Source: Piper betle
Lineage: Eukaryota > Streptophyta > Magnoliopsida > Piperales > Piperaceae
Assembly: GCA_033002965.1 (NCBI GenBank)
Contig: JAURVB010003394.1
Location: 1 to 64,000 of the forward strand
DNA length: 64,000 nucleotides
Direction of reading: 5' to 3'
Shown: positions 1 through 11,992 of the stretch, piece after piece
Layout: each line of letters starts with the position of its first letter
Numbering within the stretch: position 1 is the stretch's first letter
Position numbers and translations under genes: made by a program
The notes under the pieces: generated by a model
Told to the model about the DNA's origin: nothing
What the model saw: only the letters and a program-made list of their open reading frames with translations
The model's database searches: none

Positions 1-2
1 CA

Positions 3-77
3 CTGGAGGACAAGTTTGCAGCCGCCAGCGAAAGCCTAAGACGGGGTATAATGTTTGCGAATTCCCTGTATTTATGA
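3..77 (+). CDS. 3' end of an unidentified upstream gene (partial)
   Basis: An open frame enters from the left edge and stops at a TGA at 75-77. It gives about 24 residues that start LEDKFAAASESL and end in the hydrophobic stretch MFANSLYL. The amphipathic, alanine-rich composition looks like a real C-terminus. It is too short to identify, and the call rests only on the open frame reaching the window edge and on peptide-like composition. AT-rich non-coding sequence, probably a 3' UTR, follows. It could also be a chance open frame. Confidence 0.4.
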   Translation: MEDKFAAASESLRRGIMFANSLYL

Positions 78-2880
78 TACAACCTCGATCTCCTTTTGCA
101 GTATCAGCTTTTTCAGAGAGCATTTTTAAATTTTATTGTCTTGTTTGCCATGTACAGTCTTGAAAGAAAATTAGGCAGTAGGTAACATGTACCATTTGGA
201 AGCGAAGCCTCTTCATGTGTCATGTAAAATGCAAAAAATGTATTAGGGCTTTTGCAGTTTTGTACAACAAATATCTTCAATATCCATATTTTTACAAAAA
301 TACACGGGGAAACACAAGCATGATTATCCATGTTTACTAGAAATGTTTTCTCGTGGGGGTGACTGTACAAAGTCGAACCCGTAAGCTCAATGAAGCACTA
401 TCGTATTGAAGTTTTTGCCAATGAAAATCGTTTGCAGGTCTTCCAAGGATGATGTAGGTAACTTGCTTAGAAATTGCTTGAGATAGCAAATTCTAAAATA
501 TATATTTAATGGCGTCAATGAAGAGGGGCGAATGATTCTGATAGGAAAAAAGGGTTTGGAAGTCAAAGACTCTTTTTATCTTCCCACGCGTTTGTCCTAG
601 AATAGAAGTTGGAAATAGGAAAGGGGATACCTTACACTTCTTCCCCAAGAACTTTGATTACTTGTTTTCATGCTGAATTCCAATTGTTCCGATGCTTCAT
701 GTCTTGCCATCTTCGTCGTCTTTATTATTAGTGCGCTGAGATGGGTATGATTCTTACCGTATGAACCAAACTATCTCGCACTGTTAGCATATTAGGGACA
801 GGTCGCAGTATAATGGTGGCTTATTTTAATTGCTTCCTTTAGCTGTAATTTCCGGCGAATTCCGGGAATTATGCCAAAGCTAAAAACCGTGGGGGCTTTT
901 TTTATAATAATATTGATCGATGCTAGTATCGAAATGGGACCCAAACAAGTCCCTAAATTATATTTTCTTCATAATTTTTGCTTTGTATTTGGATGGGTTA
1001 TTTGCATCAACTCCACCATTTATCAAAGCTAGAGTGTTTGTAATGTTTGTAAAGACTCACTTCCAACAGAAATGTTATTTTTTTATTAAACATGTCCGTT
1101 GGACAAACGTTATTGCTCAAAGCATGCCCAATGGAAACTACAACCAGGTGCCTCTCCCACGTTCAAAGACTGCACTCTTGTTCAGTATCAAAGGATATTA
1201 AAATAAAAAAATAGAATGGATATTTTTTATCAGCTCCAACAAAAAAAACTAATGATATCATATTATTATTATTATTATTATTATTATTTTAAACCAAATA
1301 AAGTTAAATTTGCCATGTTATCGTCCTTATAATCTAATCAGCAAAAACACCTATGCAATACACAAATATAATAATCAATAGAGATTTTAAAAAAATAGAA
1401 ATATCAGACGAGCACATTTATAAAAAGAAAATTTTTTAATAATGATTAAAAGTGAATGACTAAACGTTATGCTTAAGCAAATAACGGAAGAAAGTATAAA
1501 GGAGAAAATACAAATTTAGTCAATGGTGATTTATAAAAAAAAAACAGAAAACAAAATGAATGGATTTACAACGTATTTGTATGCTTCCTCTAATGAGCCG
1601 TTAAACAAAAATTAAAGGATGATCCATAATAAGGAAAATAATATATTTTACAAAAGATTTTTAGATGGAAAAGGTTGCAACCTCCAGGATGCACCAATAA
1701 AAAGAGGAAAGAAACATTCGGCCACAATTGAGAAGTGTAACCTTTTCTAAAGAGATATTATTGCAATCCCTTTAGATGCAACTATGAAACTAGAAAAAAA
1801 GGAAATTCTCAGGAAAGCCACTACAAAAGTTCACTAATTTTTAAAGAGAGCACTCCTTTAAGGAAAGATGCACCAGTTTAAGAGCAATGAGAAAATAATG
1901 ATTTGTGAGACCAAAAATAAAATAAAAATTTTCACTGCACCGAGTACCGACGACAAGTTTCACTTGTGTCGACCGCTTACTAAGGTCCACCTTCAAAAAA
2001 CATTTTTTACAAGTCGCCACAAAAAACTTATAATAATATATCATAAATAGGATATATGCTTCTCAACTAAATACTTAGACAACTCTTGTTTATAAAAAAA
2101 CAGCCATATATACAACGCATTTATAAAGCAAATGTTAATAAAATAATTGTTAGAAATCGCGACCTTCATTCATATAGCCTTAATCGAATGCACTTATTCA
2201 TTAGAGATTGCACCATTACAAGTAGTTGTGTTCTTTAAATGGGTATTCTTATTCATTAGAGATTGTACCATTACAAGTGGTTGTGTTCTTCAAGGAAGGG
2301 ACGGGCAACCTTCTAACCAGTGACATGCACTCGAACTAAAGTTTGCAAGCTTCCGAAAGGTACGAGTTCTCTATATATATGATGTACAATTTTGCGAGAA
2401 AGTGTTTGTTATCATCAGTGAAAATAGTGTATTCAAGCGAGTGACTATGAATCTGAGTCTCATTATAGACGTTCTCGTCTATCATCGGTGGGAATCACCG
2501 TCGTAGCCCTTTGTGGAAAAGGCTCCACGTTAAGTAAATCAAATATCTCGGAATCTTCCTTTGTAAGGTACGCGTATCCTTCATCAATTAAACAAAAATA
2601 ATTATACCAATGTGCATATAAATCATACACATACAATGGCAGAACCATACCATAAATTGAACACAAATCCCCTGAAACTTTTATATAACATATACTGTAA
2701 TTTACTCGTTCGATTTATGAATTTTGTATTAAAACCTGCAATTTACAAAAAAACTAGACTAATCTGTTTGGAAAGTTTGGACACTTTTTCCCCGTTCTAG
2801 CATGTCGGGCTGCGTATAAATATATTGCATAAATATATCGAGGCTGACCATGACTTAAGAGGGAAAGGAAGGAAGCAGCC
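78..2880. other. AT-rich intergenic region
   Basis: No convincing coding region was seen. It contains a (TTA)n microsatellite at about 1261-1287 and an imperfect two-copy tandem repeat near 2196-2292. The open frames here, including 920-1201, have low-complexity composition and no recognisable domain. Confidence 0.6.
2196..2292. repeat. Two-copy tandem repeat, period about 55 bp
   Basis: The segment starting ATTCATTAGAGATTG at 2196 recurs at 2251 with only a few substitutions (for example CACC to TACC and AGTAG to AGTGG). This is a simple local duplication with no apparent function. Confidence 0.8.
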
Positions 2881-3506
2881 ATGGATACAAGGTTGAGCAC
2901 GAGACAAATGAAGGGCATGAACAACATCAAGAAGAAGTTTGGAGAGCTAAACACACTGTGTGGAACAGATGGCTTCCTCATATACACCTCATCCAATGGG
3001 TTGCCCTCGTCATGGCCGGAGGAGCCAGGGGTCCTCATCCCTCTTCTCCGACGCTACCAGGCCACAAGCACAAGGAAGCCCACCAAATCTTCTGCAGAAA
3101 GAAGTAATGAGCCAATTGATGTGGGTCATCTTCTTTTCTCCATCTCTGGCCATGAGAGGCTTGATGACTCTCTGTACCGCAGTTGGAGTGCTTGTTGGAA
3201 CGTATTGATGACATTGAAGCCAAGTTCTCTCCTTCAGATCATTCGAGAGGGGAGAAGGAACAAGATGATCATCATAATACAAGACAGAAGGGTAGGACAA
3301 GGGATAAGGGCAAACAAGATCAAGTGTTAGATTTGTTGGGGAACTTTTACGGGGATAAGAATTGTTCAGAAGTGAAGCAGACGAGAGAGCAAGGATCAGA
3401 CTTTGCAGACAGCGCAGTCCTAGGGAAGACAAGAGAAGACGAGGGAAGTAGATTTGTTTCCCCTGCTCTTGATTTATCACTTCACGATCTTTCTTCAGAA
3501 TTGTAA
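2881..3506 (+). CDS. Degenerate type I MADS-box-like protein
   Basis: From the ATG at 2881 the product reads STRQMKGMNNIKKKFGELNTLCG, followed by FLIYTSSNG and SSWPEE. This corresponds to the second half of a type I MADS domain (family pattern KKAEELSTLCG, then a Y/S-rich strand and a WP motif as in AGL80-like proteins). The first, most basic half of the MADS domain is missing, so DNA contact would be impaired. The frame changes after codon 80 (3120). A GT-AG segment at 3121-3182 (62 bp, pyrimidine-rich) would act as a phase-0 intron and join to the frame at 3183-3506, beginning LECLLERIDDIEAKF, a coiled-coil-like stretch. The joined product would be about 187 residues. Type I MADS genes are usually intronless and 62 bp is short for a plant intron, so a frameshifted pseudogene is the main alternative. 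Confidence 0.6.
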
Positions 3507-5900
3507 TAGAACACCAAACAATGAAGTTTTTTCAGAATTGTAAAACAATACCAAACAATTTCATGCTCACTTTTGATTCAACTAAACTTTATTTTTTTGC
3601 ACTAATAAATACTTGCACTTTGAGCTGTAAAAATTTTGTTTGAGTTGTTATTTGAAGGGCTCATTCCCTAAAATGATTTGTCATTTTCGCTCATTTTGCT
3701 CTAGTGAGAACGTCATCTAATCTAGTCTAATGATCTATGTTGCATGCTTCGTAACTTCGTATTTCGCAGCAGCTTATAAAAGAATTTGGAGTGTTAGTAT
3801 TGTCCAAGGAACGATTTTGTTTGTAGGGATTATGATGTGATTTTTAGGAAGTGGCTGCCAGACAAGCCCATTAGAAGTTAGAACTAGACAGCAGTTAGCC
3901 ATTTTTACGTTTTACTTACTATATTTTAAATTAAATTAATTACATATTTTTTAATATAACAAAATAAAATTTACTGTACTACTTTTATTTAAAATAGTAA
4001 TAGAAGAAATCTCTATTATTCTATTTTATCAATTTATCACTTTTTTCAAAGTTGTTATCAGTCTAAAAAATAAATTTATAGATCATCTGTTGAAATGATT
4101 TTATTAGTATGTTTACCTAGTACGTTTGTATATTATGATACCTTTTTAATTGTTGAACGTAAACATATAATACAATTGGTGTTAAATTTGTGACTTTGAT
4201 AGGCATTTTGTGTTCCTAAAGAATCATGTGACTTATGTAAAAATTTACCAATTGCTAAAGATTTTAACTACTAGTTAAAGCAAGGAATGGTAAAAGATTT
4301 TGTAAAGGGTAAATGATTAATAATTATGTATAGTAAAATAAATAAATAAATAATAATAATAAATGCCTTTGATGAAGGGCTTGGATAGGGTGATAACGGA
4401 CAAACATGGATGCCACTTAAGAGTGTCCAACGCTATGTCCGTTTATTTTAAAAAGTCCACGTTTGTATATGTTCACTTAGGCCATTTTTTACTTGTGTTT
4501 ATGTCCATCGATTATGGGCAAGCGGTTTAACAAATAGACTAGAGGAGAATAAAGTAAAGAATTTTTTATAAATATAGAAGCATAGTTTATTAATGAAATT
4601 TTCATAGATTCATATATTGGTTTTATTAATGAAATTTTCATGCATAATCAATTACAAGTCTTAAAAAAATTGTAGCAAATCTTCTATAAATTCATTTTTT
4701 TATTGATTGTTAATAGACATGAAAAATGGCAGACACGAAATGCATATGTTCACCACCGGTCCAGTGATCATTTGGACAACAAATATGTCTATATCCATGT
4801 TTATGTCCATTTGGCTCTTTAAAAATGTCCATTTGCCTATTAGAGAACATGAACACGGACAGACGAATAGACAAATTAAATTCATTACCCCCCTGCATAA
4901 CCCTTATTATTTGGGAGCATCAAACTAAATCAGTGTACATAAATATTAAATGTAGTAATTATATTTGTCAAATATTTGGGAGCATTGAACTAAATTGATA
5001 CATGACTGGGATCCTAGCTGGGAGAGAAGCTTATATGTGGTCCATAAATAAGATCATGCACATAGATGTAAAGTGTATGAGTACATATATATGAAGAAAA
5101 TACTTGAGAATGATTGCACAGGTGCTTCTATGACCTTGGGATTTAATGTCTGCATTATTATTCTTTTCCATTGGTAAGAAGGGTTCCTATTTTGTTGCAT
5201 GGTATGTAATTTATTATATTTATTATAGTATTTAATGCTATTCAAATTTAATAGAAATTGATTTCCAAATTTATGAAATGAGAATTTTGGTATATTGGTA
5301 ATTTGCTATTGAATAATGGGTTGCGCGGTTTTTTGATACATTGTCGTAAAGGAATTGGGAGCGTTTTCTGTAAATTTATAGTGTTTTTATGAATGTAATA
5401 AAAGGCTGGCGATATTTTTTAGTGATAAAATTATTATAATGATTTTGTGGGAGTTAACTGAGTTGTAATTACTTTTCTATTATTATTATTATTATATGTA
5501 TTAAAATAACCAATTAAATAATTAAAACAATCAATTTGAAATATATTTAGCCCATACATCACCCTCCTGACATCGGCTATCCCATCAAGCCAGCGGACAA
5601 TCTCCCCAAGGGGACGGCAGTCAAAGCGCTGGTTGTTATGATACCTCGTGCCAAATAAACACAGTAAAGGCGTCAACGTTACTTGCTTCTTCGTTGATTG
5701 GCCAGTAAACGATGGTTTGACATCTCGCCCCGTCGGCTTCTAGCCGCCGACGACCCATTGAAGCAATAAGGTCGAGAGGTTGAAGAAGCTGATAAAATTA
5801 CCACTTTGCCCTCCCTCTTTTTTCTACGTAAATACCATAAGTGGGCTTCGCTGATCTATTTTTTACTTTTTTGGCCCATTATGGGTTCTTCGTTTTTATG
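3507..5900. other. Intergenic region, AT-rich, possible old MITE
   Basis: No coding region is supported. Around 4385-4895 there are repeated, oppositely oriented ACGGACA / TGTCCAT motifs ('aacggacaaacatgg' at the left, 'cacggacagacg' at the right). This suggests a decayed non-autonomous element, but no clean terminal repeats or target duplication could be drawn. The rest shows only short AT-rich runs. Confidence 0.45.
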
Positions 5901-6074
5901 TTGCTGGCCCAGTTATTGAGTTCTTTGGGCTTCTTGAAAGCCCATTTGTCCTCATGATGTTCTTGGTTGCTCCTCGTCGATAATTTGGGGGGCTCGGCCA
6001 TGTCGGTCGGCAAAATCTTGCTTCGTCTGTTTCTCTCGCGCTTCCACCACCACCACTGATTCCTTTCTGTTTTG

Positions 6075-6474
6075 GTAAGCTGCTAATTTTGTCGAATATG
6101 CTATCGCTAATTGAGTCTGCGTTATCGTTTCTGTGTGGGGTTTGTACTCTGGGGGTGCTGCTGGTCTAAGTTGATGCAAGGGCAATTTTTTTGATTGATG
6201 AAGTGATTGATTGCTTTCCGATGTTCATAATTAATTTGTTAATGGGTACTCGTCGACTCTATCTTTGGTGGTGAATTCGGCATTGCGGCGGCGATCAAAA
6301 GATGGCCGTTGTTGCATTGGTTGATTAGCAATTCCACAATTGGCTTTCCTTTGGGCATGACGACCTCGGAAATGGTTACTTTAGTTTTTTTTCTAATGTT
6401 CTATGCGGTGGTTGCTTGTAGTTGATTTATTTGCTTTGTTGTTAATTGTTCTGATCAAGTTTAGTTTGGTACAG
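6075..6474 (+). other. Probable 5' UTR intron of the NEDP1 gene
   Basis: A good donor (TTTG|GTAAGC) at 6074/6075 and an acceptor (GGTACAG|GGAGG) at 6474/6475 bracket 400 bp that is T-rich in its second half. The acceptor lies 21 bp before the ATG at 6496, so the intron would sit in the leader. Leader introns of this kind are common in plant housekeeping genes. Transcript data would confirm it. Confidence 0.6.
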
Positions 6475-6495
6475 GGAGGAGGGTGAGGAAATTCA

Positions 6496-7218
6496 ATGGG
6501 TAAGGGTGAGGAGGGCAATGAGATGGTTCTTTCTTATGGAGACGTGGTGTTGAGGAGGTCAGATTTGGATATACTAGGTGGCCCTCACTTTCTCAACGAC
6601 CGGATTATTGAGTTTTACTTCACTTACCTAGCTTCTAAAAAATATTCCTCTCAAGAAGACATTGCGTTCGTCTCTCCTTCGGTCTCCTTTTGGATTGCCA
6701 AATGCAATGATGCCACTTTTCTCACAGATTGTCTTGCTCCTCTCAAGCTCCGTGATAAGAACTTGGTCATTTTCACTGTGAATGATAACGTTGATGTGAA
6801 TGAGGCGGGAGGTGGGAGCCACTGGAGCTTGCTTGTATATTACAGGCAGATGAACAAGTTTGTGCACCATGACAGCTTTCATGGGATTAATTCATTGCAT
6901 GCCGAGATGCTGTCCAAGTCTGTAGCGGGACTCTTGGCTGATTACCAATTCGCGGCGTCTGCAAGTTTTGTTGATTGCCCCACGCCGCGGCAGAGAAATG
7001 CTCATGACTGTGGACTGTATGTACTCGCAATTGCGGAAGGAATCTGTGATTGGTACCAAGATGCATCCGTGGGAAAGGGGGATGACTGGTTTTCTGCTGT
7101 GAGTGATAAGGTGGTGGATAGTGTGGGAGTTGCTGTATTGCGGACTGTAATTAAGAATCTCATTCTCGATCTCAAGGAAGGTAATGGTTGCGTAGCAGCA
7201 GCAGCTGAAGTTGTTTGA
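6496..7218 (+). CDS. NEDP1: NEDD8-specific cysteine protease (NEDP1/DEN1/SENP8 type)
   Basis: This is an uninterrupted 240-residue protein of the ULP1/C48 cysteine protease family. The SENP8/NEDP1 subfamily matures and removes the ubiquitin-like protein NEDD8 (RUB) rather than SUMO. Residues 11-36 (VLSYGDVVLRRSDLDIL..FLNDRIIEF) match the subfamily opening. The catalytic set is complete: His109 in GGGSHWSLL, Asp126 in HHDSFHG, Gln166 in TPRQRN and Cys172 in HDCGLY. There is no signal peptide or membrane segment, as expected for a nucleocytoplasmic enzyme. The length fits the plant family (about 220-240), shorter than SUMO-directed ULPs. The ATG at 6496 is preceded by a probable leader intron, and the start is the only one that keeps the conserved N-terminus. 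Confidence 0.92.
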   Translation: MGKGEEGNEMVLSYGDVVLRRSDLDILGGPHFLNDRIIEFYFTYLASKKYSSQEDIAFVSPSVSFWIAKCNDATFLTDCLAPLKLRDKNLVIFTVNDNVDVNEAGGGSHWSLLVYYRQMNKFVHHDSFHGINSLHAEMLSKSVAGLLADYQFAASASFVDCPTPRQRNAHDCGLYVLAIAEGICDWYQDASVGKGDDWFSAVSDKVVDSVGVAVLRTVIKNLILDLKEGNGCVAAAAEVV

Positions 7219-7672
7219 GCTTAAAAATGCAGCAGGATTTTACAGGGTCATCATTCAATTGATTGCTCACAGGTTTTATATGAAGAGCATGTCTCTGCAT
7301 TATCTTCTTTACGACCTCGGTTATGAACAAAACATGTGCGATGCTTCTTCTCGCTGATGCTAAATGAGACATCCGGTGATTGAGAGTTGATTCGGGAAAT
7401 AGGATGTCTCACAAGTGTAAAATCATTTTGACAGGTACTAATTATGCGCTTCTTATGAAATAAACAAAATCATAACAGCTTAAGTAAGATGTATGTATAT
7501 GAACTATATAAGTACCCATTGCCCAATTGACCAATAATATGATCCAAAGCATTGCAAAAAAAAAAAAAATCAACTCAAATAATTGCATACGCATCTGATT
7601 ATCACTCCAAGCGCATACGTAATATGAACACATCGATCAAACACATATCATGAATACGGGGAGAAAATCGAA

Positions 7673-8350
7673 CTACTGTTTCTCTAGATCTCCCACAGTA
7701 CTGCCGTCTTCTTCTTGTCCACTAAATTGCACTGATATCCGGCTGGATCTCTCCCTGCTAAGCATCCTCCTAAAGGAGCTCAACCGCTGACTCGACGCCG
7801 ACTCGGCTGCCTTGACCGTCACCTGAGCAGAATTATCGGCATCGACGGGTGGAGCAGACGGTGGCGGGGCTACCGGAGGCTCGGCCGCCTCGACCTGCGG
7901 CTTAGGTTCGGCAACTGATCGGCAGACTGGGCAGGAAGAGTGGGAGTGCAACCACATGTCTATGCACTCCTTGTGGAAAGCGTGGTTACAATTCGGTAGA
8001 ACCCTGGCGGCCTCCCCATCCTCCAACCCACTCAAGCAAACGCTGCACTCCACTCCGGCGCGGGCGTCGCCGAGGCTTCGATATACGAAGACCGGCAAGG
8101 CGTCAATGATGGCGGGGTCGAGGCCGGTCTTGGGCTGCTCCGGCTGGGTCTGCTCCGCAGTTGACGATCCAAGGACCAGTATTTGGTTGGTCATGACGCG
8201 ACGTCGGGCGCGGCGGAGCCTACGTCGGGCGTAGAGATGGAGGAAGATGACGAGGATGAGCACGAAGAACAAGCAGAGGAAGGCGGTGATCATCACCCGT
8301 GTGTTCGCCTTGTACCTGTGGTGCCTGGGATCCCAGCCATCGTCAGACAT
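7673..8350 (-). CDS. RING-H2 finger protein of the ATL family (membrane E3 ubiquitin ligase)
   Basis: This is an intronless 225-residue protein with ATL architecture. It has a single hydrophobic segment at about residues 19-39, a basic patch just after it (ARRRLRRARRR), the GLD motif at 76-78 that names the family, and a RING-H2 domain. The zinc ligands are Cys102, Cys105, Cys121, His123, His126, Cys129, Cys140 and Cys143. Their spacing is canonical (C-x2-C-x15-C-x1-H-x2-H-x2-C-x10-C-x2-C), and the residue before the third Cys is Asn rather than Pro. The tail is Pro/Ala- then Ser/Arg-rich and likely disordered. ATL proteins are membrane-anchored E3 ligases, many of them stress-induced. A TATA-like stretch lies on the minus strand at about 8401-8410. 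The specific paralogue cannot be named. Confidence 0.93.
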   Translation of the reverse strand: MSDDGWDPRHHRYKANTRVMITAFLCLFFVLILVIFLHLYARRRLRRARRRVMTNQILVLGSSTAEQTQPEQPKTGLDPAIIDALPVFVYRSLGDARAGVECSVCLSGLEDGEAARVLPNCNHAFHKECIDMWLHSHSSCPVCRSVAEPKPQVEAAEPPVAPPPSAPPVDADNSAQVTVKAAESASSQRLSSFRRMLSRERSSRISVQFSGQEEDGSTVGDLEKQ

Positions 8351-11300
8351 GGTGGTGCAACTTCTTCTTCTTCTTTGTTCTAGCTAAGCTCGCGATCAAT
8401 TGTATATATGTGGCTCACCGCCTAGACTTTGTTTTAAAGGAAAGGTTATGTGGTGCATAGTCAAGATAAGAATACAGACCCGCCATTTGAATTGTTGTTA
8501 ATTTTCCAGTTTTGTTTTTTAGTAAGGACTGCAACTTTGAGACGACATAGACCACTGTGTGCCACTTTTGTTTTTATATTGTATATATCGGCAATTTCAT
8601 CGTAAGACCAACATGTTGATGCTCTAACATAAAGAAAAATAGAAAAACGTACGTAGAATATGTGATGTTTGGTAATGTGTCTACTCACGGAGAGACTCTC
8701 ATGATCAAAGCACTTACCAATTTCAATTTTAATTATATCATCAATTTATTAATACTTCTCTAGTAATTGCACAAGTTGAAATCTTCGTTCAATTAATCAA
8801 TTCGATTGTTCAAAAGTAAGCAAAGATATATTGATGAGACGTCCATCAATCAGATTATCTGAAAGTTAAAATGGTCAATATTGAGAAGATTATATACGTT
8901 CGTATGTGGGAGGAAGTTGTTGAGAAGTGAGTGCTGGGTGCCGTGCGTTGTTGGTACTTCATCGTTGCTCAATTTTCTTCTTCGTTGACTTGAGTGATTT
9001 GAAGTATTGCCAGTACCTTCTTCGCAAGATTAGTAGTACATCAACTCTAATTAGGCCGCCAGGCAATTCAAATACCTACTCTTAAATGTTTCAAAAAAAA
9101 ACCCCACAATTATATTAATATCACATATGTTGCTTGCTTCCGATCAATATCACGAGCCACCTTTAACGACTTATAAGCTTAATTACATTATTCTTTATAC
9201 TGTGTAAATATTAAGTTTTCTTTTTCTATGGAAAATTTTAAATATTAAACATAAAATTTCCCCATAAAGGCCAACAGTACGTACATGAGTGGAAAATTAG
9301 TCTTTTTTCGTCAAGGTAACAGTGATAAATTTGTTACCATTTTATCACTAAAATTTGCCACAAAATTGTTAAATTAAGACAATACAAAAGTTTATCACCG
9401 GTTTAATGCCAAAATTTAAATAACCAAATATTTGCCATTAAATTGTCATTATTTTTCAGTGTAAAAAATTGACAACATTAAAATTTTGTGATTAGTACAA
9501 TGGTATTATTATTTTTATAAATTTGTTGTCAATTGTCATCAGGTGTAATTCGGCTTTTGAAATTTTTAAAAAAAGAAATTAAACAATGGGCCTTCACACT
9601 CCCATTAACGGGCAGATGAACACTAGCCCGTTAATGAATGCGGCTTCACACGCCCAACTGGTTGCCTTTTCCTCGCGACTAGGCCGCCGCATCCCACACT
9701 GCCCTGACCACCGTCGTGATCAGCCACCCTAACCTCTGCGTGCCGGCTTTTGGCCACTGCATCTGCTGCACCCCCACTATCAGATCTGCCACCCTGGCCC
9801 TGCGTGCCCCTTGTCCCCTGTGGTTGTTGGCCATTGCGGCCCCCTCCCGCCCCTGCACGCACCCCTCAGGCCCTGATGCTTCCTTCCACGCCCAGCCACT
9901 GCAGCCCTTGTTATGTGCCACCGCGACCCGGTAGCCACCGCCTATTCCCGCTTCGACTGTTGCGTGCCACCTTGGCTGCGATTCCCCTCAGCAGCTGCGC
10001 ACAGCCTTGGTAGTTGTGCCTCGATTCTTCCTCCGTGTGCCACATCAGCACGTCACCCTTATATATTTTTTATTTTTTAAAATATTTTGGCACCAATTTG
10101 CGTGGCCCCTAAATTTTTTGCTTTACTTAAGTTAGAAGTTAAAGTTGCTGTCGCCGAAAATTTTAACGACAAATTCGGTGATAAATATATTTTTGTCATT
10201 AATTGCCCATTTTCCCGCCCGGGAAAAAGAGCGCCATTAATCACATCTCTATATATAATTTAAAACACCGGGAATACTAGAGACTTGATTCACGTACCAG
10301 TAGGGAAAGGTGTCGGACTTCAGACAAGGTATGTTCTCTAAATAATATGTAAAGATATGTTGTATTTTTAATTCTTCTTACCATCTTCAATTGTTAATCC
10401 TGAACGTGTTAACAAATAACAATCACAAGAATTGTAATTAATTTATGTGAAAATATCTATGCATGTATTAATGGTAGCTAGTCATTTTGCGAAAACGCCC
10501 GTCATGCATGATCATGTTTTAAAATAATATTGGAGGCAGTTGATTACGTGTAATTATTTTTTTGGAATATTTTATATAATTATATGTTTCATTTCACTTG
10601 TGGCAGGATGTGAATCTGCAACGTGGTCATCACTTATCGCATGGACATCGTCTTCATGTACTTAGTGCGTACCGTGGTGGGGAAATCCTATTTCCATGTT
10701 ATTGGGCATGGAGTTTGAAATGCTTGTAAATGGCTAAGGTTGAGATATACCGCTCATTTAATTATTGAACAACGACTTTTCTAAGTCGAGAAAAAGGACG
10801 CCTTGATATTTAGTTGAAGCATTCTCAATTATGACTTCCCAATTTTCTTCTTCATCTTTCAATTTATATGCTTAACAGCTTAAGCATCAATCCATAACTT
10901 TGGTTAATCACCTTCTAACTCTCTCTCATTTTCTTTTATTTCTTTTTTATTAAAGTAACATTTTCGTTTGATCCAGTCCAATAAGTTTGATTTGATCTAG
11001 TGTATGTAAATATGATGTAAATCTTTCATTGGTCCATATTTACATACACTAGATACTAATTAACAGGTAATAAAATGCTAAAAAACTGGAACATTTGAGA
11101 ACAGTTTTTTCTTACTAACCATATTCAAATGCAAACAAAAATTAGAAATTGTTCAAGTTTTCATTTCACTTTCATAACTATATGCCTAGCTCTTACCATT
11201 TTTTTACAGCTAGCTCAAACCTCCAATAGCTCAACCGATAATATATAAATAATCTTAATATTTTATGTATCCTGTGACTTGAATATATTCAAAGCGACAG

Positions 11301-11990
11301 CACCCTTTCATTAAATCTCAAAGAAAAAGATGTTCTTTTTTATAAAAAATGCAATTCTAACCAAGCTTAATTTGTTATGACGATGAAAAGGACGGTGTAA
11401 AAAGCGTGAAAATATTACAAGGAGAGTTATTAAAAGGGCTAAACCTAAACCACATAAAAATTTATTTCAAACTAATTATTTTTCCCATGGCATTTGTAAT
11501 TAATTATTACATAGGTACATATATATATTTTACCATATTTAAGTGTTCCACATAATTCTGTTGGTCTAATCTTTTAGTACGGAAAAGAAAACCATATTCC
11601 TTTAAGAAGTTGGAATATGAATATTTAAAAAAGTTATAAAAAAATTCAAATTTATTTTTAGGGATAAGTTGCACCCACATATATTCACTCACAAGTTACA
11701 CAATTTATGGATGAATCCTCCTATCCTAACATTGACGACCAACTTTATTCACGCACGTTGACTAATTATCGTCTCATGTGAACGGTAGATAAATAGAAAC
11801 AAAGTAAGGATTGTAAACTTAATGTTGGTCAAACATTTTTCTTTACCTAAATACCATTATAAGAATTTTTAAGATTTTTTGTTTTAAAAAATAAATTATA
11901 AAATGTTGAGAGTGTGCCGAAAACCGGGCGGGCCAGGCCCAAGGGGACAGAAAGATTCAAACTTTGGGCGGGGGTGGCGGGAAGGCGACG
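8351..11990. other. Intergenic region with a GC-rich insert and a short perfect hairpin
   Basis: No gene is supported. About 9640-10050 is GC-rich and open in several frames at once, with proline/alanine-type composition. It is flanked by AT-rich DNA containing related motifs ('agtgataaatttgttacc' at about 9330 and 'cggtgataaatatat' at about 10180), which suggests one transposable element spanning roughly 9300-10260. A perfect hairpin is at 10995-11054. The remainder is AT-rich without pattern. Confidence 0.5.
10995..11054. repeat. Perfect 20-bp inverted repeat with 20-bp loop
   Basis: The arm ATCTAGTGTATGTAAATATG (10995-11014) is matched exactly in reverse complement at 11035-11054, leaving a 20-bp loop. 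No mature miRNA that I know of is present. It may be a small MITE or a local inversion. Confidence 0.85.
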
Positions 11991-11992
11991 CC

